DNA from: Aphanomyces cochlioides
Taxonomy: Eukaryota; Oomycota; Saprolegniomycetes; Saprolegniales; Verrucalvaceae
Reading direction: 5' to 3'
Length of the DNA stretch: 64,000 nucleotides
NCBI GenBank assembly: GCA_019828595.1
Contig: JAHQRK010000002.1
Span: forward strand, 3,286,001 to 3,350,000
A program made the translations under genes and the position numbers. The notes beneath the pieces were generated by a model. The model saw only the letters and a program-made list of their open reading frames with translations. It was not told the DNA's origin and did no database searches. Positions 18,752 through 29,813 of the stretch are shown here, piece after piece (positions within the stretch are counted from its first letter, which is position 1; each line of letters starts with the position of its first letter).

Positions 18752-21133
18752 ATGCGCTCTTCCTGCTTGATTCTAGCAGCAGCGGCACTTGCCAGCTTGA
18801 GTCCTGACCTCGTCCAAGGCGTACGCGTTTGTCGCGTCGTCTCCACATTACCGCCGACGACGAGTGTGCCTTCTGTGGACACGAATGCGACGACTTTGGA
18901 ACCGAGTACAAAGACGCCAGTGCCAGCGAGTAACACGTCGACGGCAACGACGTTAGAGCCCAGTACACCGCAAGTGACGCCCGAGCCGTCGTCGACAAAG
19001 GCGCCGTCGAATGCTACGACGACAACCACTCCGACGACGACGAAACCCGTCCCGACGACGCCGTCAGTCACGCCTCGTACGACCGAAGCCACAACTGCGC
19101 CATCCCTCTCGTCTCTTCTTCACCACCGCCGTCGACTTGACGATTCGACGACAGATGCTCCAACAGAAACGCCGGAAACAACTGCCTCGCCGCCTTCGTC
19201 GACGTCAACCAGTGCGCCATTGTCTCCGACGGCAACCGCTTCTTCAGGAGTGTCGAAATCACCACAGACGACTACACCAGCTACGACGCGCAACGCCACA
19301 GTGGTCACCACAACGCCCGTACCAACTCGTACTTTGCCTTCTTCTCCATCCCCATCGTCGTCGTCGTCTTCAGCGGATCTTGTCTGCAACGAGCAATTTT
19401 ACAACCAGTGGCTGACACTCAACTTGACATGCAATGGATTGCCGCTCGATGTATCTCAAGCTGTGCATGCAGCGTCTTGTCTTGCCGCGTCCGACGCTTC
19501 GTCGTCCTGCCACGCGCTCTGTTCCTTTCCATCCTGCAATGGTGTCAACTGGTCGTACGGAAACCAGACGGGCTTTCTCGACACAATCTACCGCGGGGTG
19601 GATATCTCCAAACTTCTCTCAGCTTCAGCTCCGGCATCTACTTCAGCATGGACCTTTGGCTTCGCTTGCGTCGCTGCGTCCGATGGAAACGCCACATGGA
19701 GCATTCAAGATTGCACTTGCAATGCTGCCGCTTGGAACCAAACGGGTGTGAATTCGACAAGCTGGATGGCATCCAATAATTCGTACATCGTGGCCGATGG
19801 CCTTTTCTTTGGCAACTCGACCAACGGCACCAACAGTGGAAAGCCAAATGGGACTGCCAACTACGGCGCAACTCCAGCACCGCAACAAGTGTCTCCACGG
19901 CCGAGTATGACGCTCTCGTCATCCACCGCGACGGCTACTGTCGCCGTCACGACTCTGGCTGTCGTCTCGAGCAGTGTGATGGGCACTTCGACAGCAGCCG
20001 CGACCTCCACAGCCGTCGCAGGCTCATCGGCAATCCTCGTCACACTTGACGTCGTTCAGTTTGGCTCGCTCGTCAACCAACTGCCACTTGGCCACAAGGC
20101 GGACATCATGTCCAATTTGGGCCCATCGTTCAAGTACGCTGTCTTCAACTTTTATGAAGTTGGTCCAGGGGCGCCGCAAGCAAGCGCAGATGGCAAGACG
20201 CGTCTCCTGGCAACAGATGTGGTTTGTGATGGCATGTGCCAATACGCTGGAAAGCTCGGTGTGTCCAAGTACAACTTGTTCGTGACGACGCTGGTCGGGA
20301 TTGTCGTTGTAGCCGCCGCTTTGGTTGTGCTTTATGGCATCGCGGCGGGCATTGCCACACTTGTGGCGCCGACTCGAGGGCTGGCCTCTGAGTGGTTTCA
20401 TCATTTGGTCGGTGCCATGGTTGTCCTCGCGATTGCCTCGCAATATGCGATCGGTGTCACAGGCACGTATGAAATCTACTTGTCCATCAAGATTCAAGAA
20501 TATCGGTACTCGTTCTTCTTGGCCGTCTTCTCGTTGCTTGTCTTGGCGATTGGGACGCTTGCGTTTGGTTATTACATCATCGCCAAGCATGAAAAAGATC
20601 TCGTGGATGTCGACCAGATCGCCCACACCAAGAAAGCCGTCGCCCGTCGTTATGGCGCTCTGTATGACGAGTACACGTTTGAGAATCGTTTCTTCTTTGC
20701 ACCCAAGATGCTTTTGGCTCTCTTGTGCGGTATGACCACTGGCGCTGCCTTCTTGAGCAACGGAGCACAAGTCGTCTTGACGTTGGTGTTCCATATTCTC
20801 TTTTTGGTGCATCTTGAGCGCTGCCAACCATTCCAGACGCCATTTATGCAGCACACCATGTCGCTCATTACGGTCATGAAGGTTCTCACGCTCGTGCTGT
20901 CAATCTTCTTGCTCTCGTCTGTGGCAGGCCTGCCTTCGTCGTTTCACAATGGCGTTTCTTACGTCATTGTAGCCATTCAATTGCTCGTGCTGGTCGGACT
21001 CATGGTGCGCCAAGTCGTACTTATCTACCAGAGGTACCGTGCCATGAAGGAATTCGAGCAAAAAAACACCGACTCGGCATTGAAACCCTTGACGGCTGAG
21101 CAAGTCGAGTACATGAAGCTTGGACGGTTGTAG
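18752..21133 (+). CDS. TRP/FLC-like membrane protein with mucin-like ectodomain
   Basis: Single exon, 793 aa from the ATG at 18752, chosen because it begins a clear signal peptide (MRSSCLILAAAALASLSP); the frame runs further upstream without an ATG. Residues 30-215 are Ser/Thr/Pro-rich and mucin-like. A Cys-rich domain with many N-glycosylation sites follows (about 215-370), with CHALCSFPSCNGVNWSYG. The motif ILVTLDVVQFGSLVNQLPLG then leads into about nine TM helices (460-760), in the order seen in fungal FLC/TRP-like (Pkd2) proteins. Those act in calcium, FAD or cell-wall stress handling at the plasma membrane; the function here is inferred. The missing introns in so long a gene are unusual for this window. 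Confidence 0.65.
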   Translation: MRSSCLILAAAALASLSPDLVQGVRVCRVVSTLPPTTSVPSVDTNATTLEPSTKTPVPASNTSTATTLEPSTPQVTPEPSSTKAPSNATTTTTPTTTKPVPTTPSVTPRTTEATTAPSLSSLLHHRRRLDDSTTDAPTETPETTASPPSSTSTSAPLSPTATASSGVSKSPQTTTPATTRNATVVTTTPVPTRTLPSSPSPSSSSSSADLVCNEQFYNQWLTLNLTCNGLPLDVSQAVHAASCLAASDASSSCHALCSFPSCNGVNWSYGNQTGFLDTIYRGVDISKLLSASAPASTSAWTFGFACVAASDGNATWSIQDCTCNAAAWNQTGVNSTSWMASNNSYIVADGLFFGNSTNGTNSGKPNGTANYGATPAPQQVSPRPSMTLSSSTATATVAVTTLAVVSSSVMGTSTAAATSTAVAGSSAILVTLDVVQFGSLVNQLPLGHKADIMSNLGPSFKYAVFNFYEVGPGAPQASADGKTRLLATDVVCDGMCQYAGKLGVSKYNLFVTTLVGIVVVAAALVVLYGIAAGIATLVAPTRGLASEWFHHLVGAMVVLAIASQYAIGVTGTYEIYLSIKIQEYRYSFFLAVFSLLVLAIGTLAFGYYIIAKHEKDLVDVDQIAHTKKAVARRYGALYDEYTFENRFFFAPKMLLALLCGMTTGAAFLSNGAQVVLTLVFHILFLVHLERCQPFQTPFMQHTMSLITVMKVLTLVLSIFLLSSVAGLPSSFHNGVSYVIVAIQLLVLVGLMVRQVVLIYQRYRAMKEFEQKNTDSALKPLTAEQVEYMKLGRL

Positions 21134-21169
21134 CAACTTGGAGCTAAAAATATAAACTATTTCAATCTC

Positions 21170-22418
21170 ATGGAGCCGACGACTGTGTACCCGACGACGA
21201 CCGAGATGGATCCACTCATTCTCGGCGGTGACGACATTGGCGGCTACGCGACGTCGTCGGCACTGTGTATACCATCTGAATTGCCGCTGCCGGCTGCAGT
21301 TGTTCATTTGAAACATCAAAGTGTGCAAGCAAAGCATCAACAGATTGGTTTCACATTGCAAGTCGTCGGTGGATTGTCGTTGAGTGCAATGGCAGGTTTG
21401 ATGTTTCCGTGAAGTGTCTTCTAGCATGGCTTTAGTCCTTGTCCAAGCAGCCACGTCAACGCTGAAAGTCGAGACGATTCTCTTCTGGCACTGTTCAATT
21501 GCCCTTGGCTTGAATGTCGTCCGTCATTCTTCCTCTTGGCACAGCAGCTTGATTGTTTGTACTTTGTAGATGCTACAGAAGCGATTCAACATGCCGCTTT
21601 ATTCCATTGACGACGATATGCGGAAGTTTGTTCACTTGTACAGCGCGCTTGGCTATGTTGTTTTGGCTTTGTCATTGTACGTGCTTGCAGATATCCCAGT
21701 GTCAGATGCAGGCGTCCTCTTGGGGTCTGCTTCCATTGCGACAAGCTTTGCAGTATGCCAACCAAGCTTCTAGCGTCTTTGACTTGAAATTCTCTTTCGT
21801 AGGGTTGTCTTTGGCTCCGTCTTGGACCGCCTCGCCAAAAGCTCGACTGGGCCTTGGCCTCGCTTCCTCTTGTCGGACTCTTTTTCGTTGAGGGGCCATT
21901 TTGTCTGCTACCGAGTAAGGACCCAATTGGCCTTGTCCATGTTGGAGCCATTGCCATATCGATTCTTTCTGGTGGCATTTGGATCCTTTTGACGTTTCAA
22001 TTGAAAGAGCTCTCGCCTTTGCACTTAATGAGCCACTTGTTGACCGTGAGTACCATCGCATCTGCCATTAAAGCTGCATTTTTTACTGAGGCACGACTTG
22101 TATCTTGATTTCGATTCTGATTGCTTGTAGATCTTGCCGCTGCAATGGCTTTCACTTCGCGAAGTGTTGCTACTGATCACAATCGGCATCTTGGGATGGG
22201 CTGGCCAGCTCACAGCTTTGCGAGGGATGCAACTTGACTCGAAGAAGGATGTGCCACTTGTCACTTTTGCCACTCGACTATTTTCCATGTTGATGTTGGA
22301 CGCGGCATTTCTTCGTGGGAGTCTTTCCGTCGGCCCCTCAATTGCAGTGGCCATGGGACTCATTGCCACGAGTTGCTTTCTGTTTAGAAGGCAGCTTGCC
22401 ACCACTTTATCCTGTTGA
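21170..22418 (+). CDS. EamA/DMT-family transporter 1 (SLC35G-like)
   Basis: Exons 21170-21368, 21415-21515, 21570-21752, 21803-22099 and 22131-22418 give about 355 aa. Two EamA halves are visible, about ten TM helices in total. Segments such as SSSMALVLVQAATSTLK (TM1-2), LYVLADIPVSDAGVLLGSAS and ILGWAGQLTALRGMQLDS match the drug/metabolite transporter superfamily, and the whole resembles the neighbour downstream. The last intron would be only 31 nt (22100-22130); a GTGAGT donor at 22046 is the alternative, but it would delete a TM segment that the neighbour keeps. The first junction is also less certain. Substrate unknown; SLC35G relatives are mostly plasma-membrane transporters. Confidence 0.7.
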
Positions 22419-22459
22419 AATTCGTAATCATATCAAATCTTTTTCTTCCGTTTCTGCGC

Positions 22460-23893
22460 ATGGCCGAGAGGATTTGGTTCGGATGGTTCATCTTGATGGA
22501 AAGAGACTGCAATGAAACGCTCAAGGCAAAAAGGCTTGGTCGTTCAGTTTCACTTGGCCTTTTCGCCTCCAACATGGTGGCGGGCTTTCGCTTCTTCGGT
22601 AGTCAGAGCAAACGAGTCGCAATTTCACCAAGCAATGTGCCGATTCCGACTGAGATCAGTAGCCCCTCGGAGCCTCTTCTTCTCTCCATCGACGATTCCA
22701 GTGCCGTGGAGGGACCCACTGAAGGTTCCAGTGGCGGTAGTCCGTCAAAACACCGCCGTCGTCAGCGTCTTTCATGGAATTTTCACCATTCCTACTTGAC
22801 GAGTGAAAATTCGTCCAAGCTGTACGGGCTCGCTTTGATTGCTGGCGGTAATGTCTTCTTCAGCTTCATGGCGGTAATTCAAGCGACCATGTGCGACATC
22901 ATCCTTTTCCTCATAGGTGTTGCTCAAAGTCGCTGCAAAGTACTTGAGTTCGGAGGAAACAGTCTTCTGGCGCTCAGCGGTCGCTCTTGTTCTCAATCTA
23001 GTACGTGTTAGAACTGACGGTGAGTGATCAACTCAATGTGTTCGTTGTAGGGCGTGCAATTGTACTTGAAAATTCCGCCGTTTGCAGTCGAGCCACGCTT
23101 TCGAGCGCTTTTGGCATTGCGCGCCATCATTGGGTATGTTGCCATGACGTTGTCATTCTACGCATATTCTGCGATGGTATTGTCGGAAGCCCAAGTCATT
23201 ATTTGCTCGGCGCCTATCATAACATTTCTCTTGGTGCGTCCTTGCGTATGACTAACCGTCAGCTCAAGGTGATATTCGTAGAGCGTGTGCTTTTTGGGTG
23301 AAAAGCTCGACCAAGTCAACTTAATCTGTGTCTTGGTATCATTTGTCGGTGTCGTGTGTGTGGCGCGACCAGCGTTTCTCTTTGGGGGAGCCACGACTGC
23401 ATCGCCCCATGCATCGTTTATCCCAGTGATCTGTTCAGTCTCGGCTGCGGTTTTAATCGGCGTCATCAACATCTTGATTCGAAAACTCAATGAGCTTAAC
23501 ACATGGACGCTCGTCACGTATTTTCTGGTTGTGTGCACGATTTGTTCGGCGGCCAAGATTACTTTCTTTGAGCAGGTATGTACCGCATTAGAACAATGCT
23601 TGATGATCTTCACGTACGATTTGTAGGGTATCAAAGTGCCTAGTGATCCAGTGCAGATTATAACTTTGATCGGCATTGGGGTTCTCGGTTGCTTAGGACA
23701 GATCATGGTTACAAAAGGCTTTCAAGTTGAAAAAGACGGAATCGCCGCCGCCATGATGTACATCAACATCGTGTGCGTCATGATCTGGGACGTCACTCTT
23801 CTTGGTGTCTCCCTGCATCACTGGAGCGTCTTTGGTGCCGTCGTGATCTGCGGTGGCGCGTTTATCATTGCATATCGCAAGACAATTAAATAG
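22460..23893 (+). CDS. EamA/DMT-family transporter 2 (SLC35G-like)
   Basis: Exons 22460-22873, 22917-23000, 23051-23233, 23282-23575 and 23627-23893 give 413 aa; a shorter start at 22574 is possible. The N-terminal 110 residues are soluble, Ser-rich and end in a basic patch (SKHRRRQRLS). Ten TM helices follow in two EamA repeats: ALIAGGNVFFSFMAV, YLKIPPFAVEPRFRALLALR with FYAYSAMVLSEAQVI, and GIGVLGCLGQIMVTKGFQVE. Intron positions match those of the upstream paralogue in several places, so the pair probably arose by tandem duplication. All junctions are in frame with introns of 43-51 nt. Substrate cannot be told from sequence. Confidence 0.8.
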
Positions 23894-24009
23894 TGAGCTG
23901 GCAATCTTTTCATGAAATATTTTAAGAACGTTCATCTGTTCTTTAATGTTCTTTTAATAGTTTCAGAGATCTTAAAATCACTTTCGCGATCTTCTCACAA
24001 CTTTGAAAA

Positions 24010-25160
24010 ATGGAACTCGAATGGGAGAAGATACGCGCGCTAGGTCAAGGAGGCGTTGGGCGGTAGATTCAAGATTCAGAGTCTGCAGCAAGTGATATTC
24101 TACGCGCTCTAGGGTATATCTTTGTGAGGAAAAGCGAACTGGGAAGCAATACGGTGCCACTTGCCTACCATCTCCGATCAATGACTTCGTTTTTGTTGTA
24201 GCAATCAAGGAAGTTCAGAAGAGATCGAGTCGGATTGCAAGATTGGAAGCAGAAAAAGAAGCGCTTGGTTCATCGCTTCATAGCTCGTTTGAAAACGATG
24301 ATACGGTATATCTCGTCATGGAGTACTTTTCTGGCGAGCCGTTGTACAAAGTGCTATGGCGTAATGGTCGATTTCCAAGTGCTTTTGCCAAGCAATGCGC
24401 CGCACAACTCGTTCTTGCTTTAATCGATTTGCACGCACGAGGATTCATGCATCGCGACATCAAAACCGGCAATTTCCTTCTCGACCCCGACGGCAAGTGT
24501 CACTTGATTGACTTTGGCTTTGCCAAGGCAATCGACAAAACATCAGCGTCCTCCAAAGCTTTGACTCTCTGCGGTACACATTACACCATGGCACCTGAAG
24601 TCTTTCGTCGACTTGGTCACAGCTGTGAAATCGACTGGTGGTATGACGAAATCTATGCTGAAGGGCGATTGAATCAAAGCCTTTACTAGGGCAGTCGGTG
24701 TGTTCATCTTCGAAATGCTTTGCGGCTCACCGCCTTGGCCATACAAATGCGACGACAGCGATCTAGAAAGATATTTCAATCGCATCGAAGAAACTTCCAA
24801 GGAATTAGATGTCGACTCTCTGATCGATGACAAGGATGCCTGTGACCTCATCTCGTAGTTTCTACATCAATCCTTCTCTTCATGCGATCCTAGACGGCTA
24901 TTGACTCTTGATCCCACTGCTCGGCTTGATGGCTCAGGTGTGCAATCGCATCCGTGGTTCTGCGGTGTTGACTGGGAGGTATATCAATCTGCTCGACTTT
25001 ATTCCGTCTCACCGATCTGTGTCGATGTGCGTAGAACCCTGTCCACCTTTCCACCACAGATCTGAAGCCGTTGGCAGCAATTACATTACCCACGCCTCCA
25101 CCAAACGACAGTGCCGAGAGCATCACTTCAGCGGAGAACGCTCTCTTTGAAGGCTTTTGA
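24010..25160 (+). CDS. AGC-type serine/threonine protein kinase (short)
   Basis: Six exons, 24010-24062, 24113-24153, 24202-24640, 24690-24854, 24894-24978 and 25035-25160, encode 302 aa. The kinase domain starts at once: ELEWEKIRALGQGGVGRVYL (Gly loop), YAIKEV (ATP Lys), YLVMEYFSG hinge, HRDIKTGNFLL (catalytic loop), DFGFAK (DFG), then CGTHYTMAPEV and DWWAVGV. HPWFCGVDWE is the AGC-type end of the domain, followed by a short tail. The order matches PKA/PKG-like kinases. There is no regulatory domain, no clear hydrophobic C-terminal motif and a shortened helical part, so control must come from partners. A single-exon fragment gives only part of the kinase; the spliced model restores all subdomains. 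Confidence 0.82.
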
Positions 25161-25239
25161 CCAGCGACGCACATGCGACTTCATGATTTTCTCCTTGATA
25201 TTCTCAGCAAAAATGTACGAAAATGACATAGAGACTCCA

Positions 25240-26077
25240 TTAAAGGTCAATGGATTTCAACGCATCGCGGGCATCCCGGGCAGCTTCAGTGACCGTTGGT
25301 GTGACTTCTTGGACGATGTGTTTCGTCGAGTTCGATTCTCGCGAGTAGACATCCTCGACGATTTGCTTGATACGAGCACCACGTTCGCCAAGAGCCTTGC
25401 TCAGGACATCGGCCATTTTCAAATATGCCGTGCGGCGGTATGCCCAAGCTTCACCAATTTCCCATCCAACGACGGGGTTGGCCTTTTCAGCAGCACCTTC
25501 AATTTGCTCGATGTAATCAGCGAGGACCATTTCGATAAAATCGAGCCATTCTTCGTCACTGCGCAAAGGGAGAGGAAATCGACCAAGCTCAGGACGAGCA
25601 AGGAGCGAGTCAGGGTTGGGCTTGGATGCTTCAAAAGCGAACACTGCATCATCGAAAGTCTTGCGATCAACCACACAAAACATCCACACCATGCGCTCGG
25701 CACGAGCACCGATGAGACTGCGGATCTCCGGGCGGCGCAAAATAGGAAATTTGTATCCTTGGAATCCTTCCGTGCCGTAAAGCGAATGAAAGAGACCGGC
25801 TTTGGCGATTTCTTCATCCGCACCAAAGGCACGCAAAACGGATTGCACACCAACTAAATGTTCGTCGAACGAGACCTCTGCAAACAATCATGAACCGATT
25901 GGAATCGTTAAGAAAAAAAGGCGTACCTCCCGTGTGGGCAAGAGCTTCTGGAACAGACTCCTTAATGAATTGGTGGAGCTTCAGATCGTGTTGCTTCCAT
26001 GCTTCAGCACGCACAGGGTCAGCGGCAAACACTTGTTCCTTCCAGGCGTTGATAGCTCGTTGTTTCTCGGAGACCAT
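25240..26077 (-). CDS. DUF6817-like protein
   Basis: Exons 26077-25927 and 25877-25240, with a 49-nt intron (phase 1), give 262 aa. The start is the ATG at 26077; the frame upstream of it has only a TTG. The core reads FIKESVPEALAHTGG, then SFDEHLVGVQSVLRAFGADE and AGLFHSLYGTEGFQGYKFP. I associate this His/Asp-rich pattern with Pfam DUF6817, which looks like an HD-type metal-binding helical fold, though catalysis is not established. The second half is helical without a recognised motif. CCAAT boxes in both orientations lie 64-100 bp upstream. Function unknown. Confidence 0.7.
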
Positions 26078-26140
26078 GGACGACGGCTTCAAAAGTCAAA
26101 ATGACGAAAACAGGATGAAGTAGAAATCATTCAACAATTT

Positions 26141-26217
26141 GATTGGCTAAAATATAAAGATAATAAGCCAATCAAAATACTTTATTTTTAATAATTGATA
26201 TTCATTGGCTAAAATAC
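26141..26217. promoter_or_regulatory. triple CCAAT-box cluster
   Basis: GATTGGCTAA at 26141-26150, AGCCAATCA at 26166-26174 and ATTGGCTAAAAT near 26205, alternating in orientation upstream of the DUF6817-like gene. The first two can pair as an inverted repeat. Confidence 0.45.
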
Positions 26218-26262
26218 TTTACGAAGGAAGACTGGTCTAGGCTATAGAAGGTAGGCCAAGAA

Positions 26263-27590
26263 TGACAGCAGAACCTCTTAGACGCTTTAGGTGGACAATT
26301 GCGATGGATTCAGCTGCGTAATGAATCAAAGCAAGCTTTGTATTGAGGATAGAAGTACGAGTCTTGTGGTAATTGGCTGAATATGTCGACATGTTTATGT
26401 GCTTGCTGTCGAATTCGAATCCTCCATTAAAAGTTCCATGGACATCTGGTCATCCAAAAACCAATCAAATGGAGGAAAGGTCTCGACGTGTCCGATCCCA
26501 ATCAAAATGCCACGATCCAAGTTGATCGTGTTTGAGTACAATGTACACTCCTTGGCGCAATGGACACGCGCGGTTGACGCTCCTCTCTCTCTCTCTTGTC
26601 CTGCGATTGCCTCGTAAAGGTTCACGATGTCAAGTATACATTCGGAGCTTCTTTGCGGCTTTTTGGCAGGCCAAACACAATTCGATTCGAGTTGGCATGA
26701 TGGCTTGGCAAGAGGAAGTGGTAGGATTGTTCACGATTGCCTGTGTTTGTGATTGAATTCATTGATGGATTCTCAAAATACTCCGACAGAGCTATTGCCT
26801 TGGACCATGCTTGGAATAAAGGGCTGGAGAGGGAGGCTACGGCGGACGACGCGGGGAATTTCATGGTCGAAGCCTTGCGTCGTGATCAAGCACTTCCAGC
26901 CAATGTTTTACTCATAGACTATACGCTTGACGAGGTTAGATTGCTACGGGGACACAATGACACAATGACAGACAGCCCCTGCAATGCAATGCACAGAGGA
27001 AAACATGAATCGACAAGGGCAGAACTAACCAAGTAGTGAAGCGTGGGGCTAATGAGACGGTATGGAGCACTTGCAACAGTAGCTGTCTTCTAAGTGTGAT
27101 TAGCGTAGTTGGAGTTCACGGGAGACTCTCAAATTAAAGTCAATTGTCAAGTGCGTCCATGGGATGGTCCATCACAGAAATCCCAAGCAGACAGCCTCAC
27201 GCCTTGAAAGATACCGGACGAAATGTCAGCTCGTCGATAAAACAATGGGCACAACATTGCATCCTCAAGCAGCTACAACGAAATACTCGAGCTACGCTAC
27301 GCATACTCGCGCTCCCTCGCAACGTGCTTTTCGATCTTGCAACCATGTCATCATCAACTACCTCTATATTTTAATATCAAACCTCCCATCTACTTATTAA
27401 ATTATAGAGATATCAAATTCCACAATCCATACTAACCCACCTGTGCACGTCCCCTCACACTTCAAGTTATTTGAATTCGGCCGTGGCTGGTTTCCATATT
27501 CCGCCGTATACACGTCACGTGTTGTACAACATGTTGTCTAATGTCATGATCTTGTGGATAGTTTTAGTGCGCAAGAGAGCTTGCGTGGGT
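26263..27590. other. unresolved region with coding-like patches
   Basis: No complete gene could be built. On the plus strand 26737-26934 reads naturally (IEFIDGFSKYSDRAIALDHA, later ALPANVLLIDYTLDE) and ends at a GT donor-like site. On the minus strand 26395-26600 also reads naturally (DRGILIGIGHVETFPPFDWF, stop at 26395), and an upstream minus patch has ELCLACQKAAKKLRMYT. These cannot all be exons. The region may hold a decayed gene or one whose junctions I cannot fix. From 27060 to 27590 I see nothing. Confidence 0.3.
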
Positions 27591-27593
27591 CTT

Positions 27594-27615
27594 TATCCGG
27601 ATTGTTATCCGGATT
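27594..27615 (+). promoter_or_regulatory. tandem TATCCGGATT motifs
   Basis: Two TATCCGGATT copies, 27594-27603 and 27606-27615, about 250 bp upstream of the eL33 ATG. The larger distance could reflect an intron in the 5' UTR: a GTACATGG...TGTGTAG stretch ends 10 bp before the ATG. Confidence 0.4.
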
Positions 27616-27865
27616 CGCACATTTCCACCATTTGAAAAAAATAGAGAGGGAAATGTATCAAATAAAAAAGGAATGTATAAATTTATACAGTATTTATCAA
27701 GTTTCGAAGGTCCTCCAAGCGATTGGTGAGGAACCAGTCACATGGGTCCAACCAATTCGACGCACTAGAGGATCACTCACTCAATTGACTCAGCAGGAGG
27801 TACATGGCCGTGTGTGATGATGGACTGTGTAGAGCTCACGATGGGATGATTGTGTAGAGAATATA

Positions 27866-28201
27866 ATGGTCGCTTCGGAAGGTCAACCCACCCGTTTGTA
27901 TGTCAAGGGCGTCTTCATGGGCTACAAGCGTGGCTTCACGAACCAACACGCGCACACGTCGTTGATTCAAATCCAAGGTTTGCAAGACCGCAAGGACGTC
28001 GACTTCTACTTGGGCAAGCGCGTCGCGTACATCTACAAGGCCAAGGCTTTGAAGAACGACTCCAAGTTCCGTGTCATCTGGGGCAAGGTCATGCGTGCTC
28101 ACGGCCAAAACGGTGTCGTGCGCGCCAAGTTCCGCAAGAACCTCCCCGCCAACGCCATGGGCAAGCCCGTTCGCGTCATGTTGTACCCTTCCCGAGTGTA
28201 A
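27866..28201 (+). CDS. RPL35A: 60S ribosomal protein eL33 (L35A)
   Basis: 111 aa, single coding exon. The sequence follows eL33 closely: [19 protein letters not shown] at the start, then [41 protein letters not shown] and the final MLYPSRV. Full family length. eL33 is a universal component of the eukaryotic large ribosomal subunit. An intron in the 5' UTR is likely because a TGTGTAG acceptor sits just before the ATG region, as in many ribosomal protein genes. Codon use is strongly biased to C/G-ending codons, as expected of high expression. Confidence 0.95.
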   Translation: MVASEGQPTRLYVKGVFMGYKRGFTNQHAHTSLIQIQGLQDRKDVDFYLGKRVAYIYKAKALKNDSKFRVIWGKVMRAHGQNGVVRAKFRKNLPANAMGKPVRVMLYPSRV

Positions 28202-28401
28202 GGCACCACGACAGTATCATCAATTGTTGATCGATTTTTCCTTCTCGACGACTGCCACGACACATGCCGTCGCTTAGCGAAAGAGAAATTATAATAAAGA
28301 GTGGGTTCCAAACATGCTCCTCATCAGCAGCGTCCCCGCAGGTCTCCCGCGCTTCCATCGACAGGCTCAACGTGTCCGTGACGCTATATTTAGAGCACTC
28401 C

Positions 28402-29796
28402 ATGGCGCTCTGCAGCAAGGACAACCTCCGCGCGGGCGTCCGAACCTCTGGAGCGATTGAACTGGTACACACTCCTGCTGTTGAAGTCGTTCGCCAACGA
28501 GCTCCGTTGTCTTGTAGCTGCTTGGTCTTGTGCTCCTCATCATGGGCTGTTCCTTGGCGAGCTCGTATCATTATCACATAGCCCTCGGGCCGCAAGTCGG
28601 CCATGCTAGCGGCGGTACGTCATGGACTTCATTCTACACTGACAACGGCGGCATGGTTCCAGGACTCATCTTCATCGCGCTCCTCTACCCGATTCCAGCG
28701 TGGTTTGCCTCCTACGCCGCGAAATACCACAACAAGTTCATGCTCCTCGTGGTACCTGCCGCGATTCCTCTCCGTGCTTTCTACCTGCCAGTCTCTGCGT
28801 AGCATGGACTGCTCTTGATCGGACTTGTCGTCATGCAGCTCATGATCGGCGGCGCAATGTACGGCACGTCGACGCCAACGTTCGCCTACGACTTTGCCAG
28901 CATGTGTCTCGTCAATGTCCGTCGCGCAGCTCACGCTCTTCCTTGACGCTCTTTTGCCGCTGTAGGTGAACCTAGCCAACGCCACGACCCTCGCCCAGTG
29001 CCGAGCATACTTTGAGGTGCGCTAGCTCATCTCCATGCCGTCGAACCTCCATGACGATCATCATGCAGAGCGAAGAGTATGCGAGGTTAGCACTGGCGTG
29101 GCAGACGTACTACAACGAGAGCCTCGTGTCCGAGTCTGCCGGCCATGCCGTGACCGAGATTGAAGACGCCAACGTCTGCTGCGGCTTGGGACCGCCAGAA
29201 CTATGCCAAGCGGACACACGGCCATTCCCGAGCGATCTACCAACCACAGACGCGACCCAGCGGCAATTCTGCGCGGCTCTCAAGGTACAAACGACATGTC
29301 TGGACGCCAATCACGATCGAGTAGACGGGGTACTATCCCCCCACACCACTCTGCTCGAAAGGCGCGAGTTGTCCGTACGACTCGCCGATCGGGAGTTGTG
29401 GCTTGACAGGCGTCGCTCGCGGCTCCTCTGGGTAAGTTCTCCCTCGTCCAAAGCGGTCCTGACGGCGGAGAACTAGTTGCGCGCGCCATTTCCACGCGCA
29501 TTTCGCATCGACCGTACGTTTCCTTCCTTGCTCCTTTTCGTCCAGTCGTCATGCTCCACTCTGTAGCTGGCGACGCTCGCAAGTCTCGTCATGATCATGA
29601 CACTCCTTCCCGTGAGAACGATCCTCCCGCAGTCGTTCTGACTCGACTCTAGATCGCGTTTGTCCTCGTCTCGGTCTGCTTTCTCTTCAAGCGCAAGGAC
29701 GAAGATGTCCTCCCGACCGACTTGGCGTTTGGGCCGAGAGGAAGAGCGAAGGTCTACGTCGCGGCGGACATTCGCCGCCTCGAACGCGCGCTGTAG
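28402..29796 (+). CDS. tetraspanin
   Basis: Ten exons (28402-28464, 28518-28614, 28663-28751, 28803-28910, 28966-29016, 29069-29284, 29325-29431, 29477-29513, 29567-29611, 29653-29796) with introns of 40-55 nt encode 318 aa; the sum is an exact frame. TM1 is LLGLVLLIMGCSLASSYHY, TM2 LIFIALLYPIPAWFASYAA and TM3 LLLIGLVVMQLMIGGAMYG. Then comes a large extracellular loop holding the tetraspanin Cys-Cys-Gly motif (DANVCCGLGPP) and further cysteines (CPYDSPIGSCG, GCARHF). TM4 is LATLASLVMIM plus IAFVLVSVCF, split by an intron. Tetraspanins organise membrane microdomains. No open frame alone shows this gene; it was found by splicing. The start could also lie upstream at 28264. Confidence 0.8.
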
Positions 29797-29813
29797 GACC
29801 GTTCTTTAACACG

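Noticed and set aside
26395..27036. Single-frame genes on either strand
   Set aside because: Natural-looking patches exist on both strands, but none has both a start and consistent splice sites, so the interval is only described as unresolved.
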